A DNA stretch of 53,643 bases, taken from assembly GCA_051162045.1 (NCBI GenBank), contig JBISDI010000027.1. One strand, given 5' to 3'. Shown here one piece after another: positions 50,561-53,643 of this stretch. Position 1 is the first letter of the stretch. Each line of letters starts with the position of its first letter. The translations under genes were made by a program, and so were the position numbers. This DNA comes from Anaerozeibacter quisquiliarum. Lineage in GTDB: Bacteria > Bacillota > Clostridia > Christensenellales > Aristaeellaceae. The notes beneath the pieces are model-generated. The model was not told the origin of the DNA. It ran no database searches and was given only the letters and a program-made list of their open reading frames with translations.

Positions 50561-50612
50561 GGGCATATGCCCCTTTCAATTTCCATTATACTTGATTTCG
50601 GGCATATGTCAA
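50561..50612 (-). promoter_or_regulatory. Promoter with GGGCATATGCCC operator of the NifX/MinD cluster
   Basis: On the minus strand TTGACA (50612-50607), a 16-base spacer and TATAAT (50590-50585). The perfect palindrome GGGCATATGCCC lies at 50561-50572, downstream of the -10. A second, imperfect copy (GACATATGCCC) overlaps the -35 at 50600-50610. The arrangement suggests repression by a dimeric regulator bound at both sites. Confidence 0.75.
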
Positions 50613-50869
50613 TATCTTTTTGTTTTTCAGCAAAACTTTTGAGCGGATCGATGACGTTACGATGATTATGACGCCAACGACGCCACGAATAGACATTAGT
50701 TCTTACTAAGAATGCTCACCGGTTTCGGTAGGCGTTTTGCTGCCGACATGGGCAGATTTAGGTGTCGGATCGTGAGGAGCGATGAGCGCCGCTTCGGGTT
50801 TACGTGAGGGTGATGCCTTCTAAGTCTTTCTTAATTGTCGCCGCACCTAGCTGTCTTCCCGGAAGCAAA
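50613..50869. other. Intergenic region, nothing recognised
   Basis: This gap lies upstream of the cluster promoter, before the recombinase remnant. No gene or clear structure is visible. Confidence 0.4.
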
Positions 50870-51641
50870 AAAACTTTGGGAATCGGGGGCAGACTACAAT
50901 CTTCTTAAAATAGTACCTTATCGGGGGAGTTCTGGGGAAGTGCCGCAGTATTACGTGGAAGGCAGCCACCCGGCCATCATTCCGCCGGAGAAATTCGATG
51001 CCGTGCAGGCGGAGATGCAGCGCCGGAAAGAGAACCCGCATCGGTTCTATACGCCGCATTGTTACTCCGGGTACATCTACTGCGAGGACTGTGGCGGCAT
51101 GTACGGAAGCAAGACCTGGCATTCCACGGATTGCTACAAGAAGGTGGTGTGGCAATGCAATGCGAAGTATCGACATGAAAAGCTCTGCCAGACGCCGCTG
51201 GTCCACACCGAGGAAATGCAGGCGGCCTTCGTGCAGGCGATCAACCGTGTGGTTGGCAGCAAGGCCGAAATCATCGACCTCTGCGAGAAGGCGTTGAACC
51301 GGCAAGAGGAGCTTGACAGCCTATCGAAGCAGATCGGCAAGTTGCAGGCCGAGTTCAGCGTGGTATCTGAACTCATGCAGCGGCCTGCGCCGGATCAGGA
51401 GGAATACATAGCGCAATGCGTGGAAATCCGGCAGCAGCTTGACGAGGCCACGGCCCAGAAAACCCAGATGACCGCCAAGCGCAGTAAGATCATGACATAC
51501 CTCCAGACACTTCGGAAGGCCGACCTGATCACCGAATTCGATGAGACGCTGTGGTATGGCACGGTGGAGCGGGTGTGGGTATCGGCAAAAAGCAGCATCC
51601 GGTTTGTGTTCAAGGACGGGCAGGAAGTTGAGATCAAGTAA
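50870..51641 (+). pseudogene. Serine recombinase, N-terminally truncated
   Basis: An open frame reads GEVPQYYVEGSHPAIIPPEKFD, then YIYCEDCGGMYGSKTWHSTD, then VVWQCNAKYRHEKLCQTP and a coiled coil ending VWVSAKSSIRFVFKDGQEVEIK. This is the Recombinase domain end, zinc ribbon and C-terminal part of a large serine recombinase. The catalytic domain and most of the recombinase domain are missing, so it cannot act. It belongs to a subfamily different from the one at 41.2 kb. A hairpin (AACGGCACA at 51649; TGTGCCGTT at 51671) follows. Confidence 0.8.
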
Positions 51642-51648
51642 GGTGAGA

Positions 51649-51683
51649 AACGGCACATTCCATTGCAGAGTGTGCCGTTATTT
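51649..51683 (+). terminator. Terminator after truncated recombinase
   Basis: Arms AACGGCACA (51649-51657) and TGTGCCGTT (51671-51679), followed by ATTTA. The T-run is short. Confidence 0.55.
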
Positions 51684-51707
51684 AAAGGCCATAAGTGCCG
51701 CTCATTA

Positions 51708-52121
51708 TCATTGGGGTAGATTTAAATGGTTATCTGTATCGTCGCTAATATTAGCATTATCGGACGATGAATTGTTTAGCAACGTATATACTCCATAGAC
51801 CAATAGTGCTATACCCGCCATTAATGCCATATTGCCAAACCACCTAATGAATTTAAGCTTTCCCAGTTGATGATTTAGTTCTTTGATTAACTGAATTTTT
51901 CGCATTTTAAGGTCTACTTTTTGTTGATGACTAAGACTAGAATTATTTCTGACTTCGTCATCACACCATGAAATAACTTCCCGAAAAGCATCTCTAAGTA
52001 GCGTTTCTTGGTCTTTGTATTCATCTAATAAGCTGCGAATTTTCTCTCCATATGAAGAAACCTGTTCAAGAAAAAACTTTGATATTGCTTTTGCTATCTC
52101 TTCTTTGGTTTGATTAGTCAT
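51708..52121 (-). CDS. Small single-pass membrane protein, unknown function
   Basis: This is a 137-residue protein from a distinctly AT-rich segment. The first 95 residues are helical and charged (KEEIAKAISKFFLEQVSSYG; KVDLKMRKIQLIKELNHQL). One membrane helix follows (FGNMALMAGIALLVYGVYTLL), with an acidic/Asn tail. ATG 52121 is assumed; GTG 52130 is possible. Neighbours are mobile-element remnants and an HEPN-like gene, so an accessory or defence-related role is possible but unproven. Confidence 0.55.
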   Translation of the reverse strand: MTNQTKEEIAKAISKFFLEQVSSYGEKIRSLLDEYKDQETLLRDAFREVISWCDDEVRNNSSLSHQQKVDLKMRKIQLIKELNHQLGKLKFIRWFGNMALMAGIALLVYGVYTLLNNSSSDNANISDDTDNHLNLPQ

Positions 52122-52500
52122 ATTCTGCACTTCATTTCGCTCTTTTTATACTATATATTATACTATATTACTGAAATAAAATAATGTCAATATGGTAATA
52201 TTAATATTTGATTAAATATCAGTGTCAAACAGGCTCGATGCCATCCGTAACTTAACTGGACGGGCTGAAACCTAAGGAGCGTGAAAACCGTTCGCGGATG
52301 TCCTGCCGGCAATGGTTCTTCATGAAACGACGGATGCGGTCAGTGGCCATAAAGTACTTTTTTCTGTGTCGCTGCCTAGTTCCCCAAATAAGGGTCTTTA
52401 TGACTTGCTCAAGTGCCCACCTATATTCAGATACCTAAGTTCCGCCGATGCCATTGGGCACTTGGGTGTATTCGGGTGCTAGAATCACGGTAATATGTGC
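52122..52500. other. Intergenic region, no clear gene
   Basis: This region is AT-rich up to about 52220, then more GC-rich. On the minus strand a 32-codon stretch (ATDRIRRFMKNHCRQDIRER) could be a fragment of a lost gene. No promoter, tRNA or repeat is evident. Confidence 0.4.
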
Positions 52501-53241
52501 CTATTCATGATTTTGCTTTTCTTGATGTACTAGTCCTTGCACAGAAGCAGACTTTTTTGCTGCCTCAAGGTGTTGAATATCTCTAATATCATCAATAAAG
52601 ACGCGCTTTATCTCGGATTTTTGCCCAAGAAGGGCATCGTAGTCACGGTGTGCAGCATTCAATAACATTGTCGCTGCATCATATAATCGTGAATAGCTGT
52701 TTACCAAATCTTCGAAATATTCCACGGTACAATGATTGTAGAAATATACCTCAATAGGATTTGTCGATTCGGGTGCCGCTATTCCTTTTGAAATCAAATC
52801 TTGCTCTGCCACCAACATGGATTCAGGAATATGATTCACCCAGTTCCTTGTTCTGTTAAAGTGGACTAATGTCTCTTCTTCTTCATCTGTTAATTCGACT
52901 AACTGTAAGGCGGCGGTGCCCTTTTTCAGCATTTTCTTAATTAGTTGGCGATATTTGATATACGATACTGAGGATTCTTGTAAATCGCCAAATATATTGA
53001 GAAGATATACTTCGACGCTGTTGAACTGTCGAAGCATATCAGAATACACCAAGTATGAAATAGTATTCGTACCTGATGTTTTGCAACTTTCGAGTGTACT
53101 CCGTCCATTTTCTATGAAGCGTTCCAATGAGCGGAAGCACAGCACTGCTGTAGTGATTATTTTTCTCAGATAGATTTTACAATTTTCCTTATCTTTAAGC
53201 GCAAACTGCTTTTCTGCCTTTTTATTTATTTCTGCGCACAT
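52501..53241 (-). CDS. HEPN-like helical protein, possible RNase/defence protein
   Basis: This is a 246-residue all-helical protein in AT-rich sequence. Near residue 135 it has RTRNWVNHIPES, containing the R-x4-H motif of HEPN-fold RNases (RNWVNH). Surrounding helices (RSLERFIENGRSTLESCK; EYFEDLVNSYSRLYDAATML) fit a HEPN-type bundle. No transmembrane segment or DNA-binding motif is seen. HEPN proteins often act in abortive infection or toxin systems, usually with a partner; no nucleotidyltransferase partner lies in the window. ATG 53241 or GTG 53250 is the start; neither has a strong ribosome binding site. Assignment is from the motif only. Confidence 0.5.
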   Translation of the reverse strand: MCAEINKKAEKQFALKDKENCKIYLRKIITTAVLCFRSLERFIENGRSTLESCKTSGTNTISYLVYSDMLRQFNSVEVYLLNIFGDLQESSVSYIKYRQLIKKMLKKGTAALQLVELTDEEEETLVHFNRTRNWVNHIPESMLVAEQDLISKGIAAPESTNPIEVYFYNHCTVEYFEDLVNSYSRLYDAATMLLNAAHRDYDALLGQKSEIKRVFIDDIRDIQHLEAAKKSASVQGLVHQEKQNHE

Positions 53242-53643
53242 TAGCCTCACACCCCAAACCGCAGTATTTTTTCCATTTTATCACAATGTAGAGTGATCCG
53301 CAATCCCAAAGGTCGCGAGTACGAAAGCCACTCCAGGCGGTCTCAACCTTCAACCAGGGCACGTTTGTTTTCGGATCACGTGGTTCTGTCGAATTTGATT
53401 AGCACCCGCTCCGCGCCGTTACACGCTTTCGTCAACCCAAAGTTGGATAGAAATCAATAGCCGTTTTTCGAACTCCGTCGTTGCTGACATGTAAACCAAC
53501 TTGCCAAAAAGGTGGATTTTTGTTGAGCCTGCGCCCATAGTCCTCTAGTTTCGATTGAAACTGCCGCACGTGACAAGGTACTGTGAGAAAACGAACTCGG
53601 TATAGTTCCATCTATGGTTCTGTGTAATGGTGCACCCAACGGC
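53242..53643. other. Right-end region, nothing recognised
   Basis: No convincing gene or structure is seen in these last 402 bases. A gene could begin beyond the window edge. Confidence 0.4.

Noticed and set aside
49846..50665. Plus-strand frames opposite DUF134 and DUF5320
   Set aside because: They are antisense to genes with clear family signatures and good ribosome binding sites.
53454..53639. A 61-codon minus-strand ORF at the right end
   Set aside because: No ribosome binding site, no motif and low-quality composition; likely noise.

Overview
The window looks like a chromosomal segment from a GC-rich, anaerobic, Gram-positive bacterium of the Clostridia. The evidence is a six-subunit Rnf complex, a lysine (L-box) riboswitch, strong GGAGG-type ribosome binding sites, vegetative TTGaca/TATAAT promoters, and rubredoxin/rubrerythrin oxidative-stress proteins. 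The exact order or genus is not readable from the sequence. Most core genes are very GC-rich. The left edge (1-3.2 kb) and the right edge (51.7-53.6 kb) are clearly more AT-rich and probably acquired.

Layout. 1-3.2 kb: a low-GC ABC exporter (two FtsX-like permeases and an ATPase), then a decayed IS66-like fragment. 3.7-8.5 kb (minus): a complete branched-chain amino-acid transporter, livJ-livH-livM-livG-livF. 8.7-12.8 kb: a cysteine-rich protein, two small genes and an ABC-F ATPase. 12.86-13.23 kb: a 368-bp element bounded by a perfect 37-bp inverted repeat. 13.3-21.3 kb (minus): apbE, then rnfG-(DUF1622)-rnfC-D-E-A-B-ribF. This is an Rnf respiratory complex together with the genes that make FAD and attach FMN covalently; its RnfG carries four FMN-binding domains. 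21.5-25.2 kb: Ada, a secreted discoidin-like protein, an iron alcohol dehydrogenase and a GNAT remnant. 25.3-25.7 kb: four tRNA genes. 25.8-30.2 kb (minus): an RNA methyltransferase, a GH127-like hydrolase and a MATE exporter. 30.4-33.4 kb: an L-box-controlled amino-acid ABC transporter, so lysine is the likely substrate. 33.4-36.9 kb: two proteins of unknown function and a CorC/HlyC-type transporter behind a leader containing a 19-codon ORF and a terminator. 37.2-42.7 kb: serine-recombinase remnants around a large leucine-rich-repeat protein.

42.8-50.6 kb (minus) is the most distinctive region. It is a co-directional run of DUF5320, DUF134, an Mrp/NBP35 ATPase, a NifX-like protein, two MinD-type ATPases with inserted ferredoxins, a metallo-beta-lactamase-fold protein, a second NifX-like protein, an IscU-flavin reductase fusion, a two-rubredoxin protein and a ferredoxin-rubredoxin-rubrerythrin fusion. 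It starts from a near-consensus promoter carrying the palindrome GGGCATATGCCC. The core gene set resembles the 'orange protein' (ORP) cluster of Desulfovibrio, here joined to Fe-S scaffold and peroxide/oxygen-defence parts.

50.9-53.6 kb: a truncated serine recombinase and two AT-rich genes, one with an HEPN-like RNase motif. Two families of structured intergenic repeats, three copies each, are scattered through the core part of the window.
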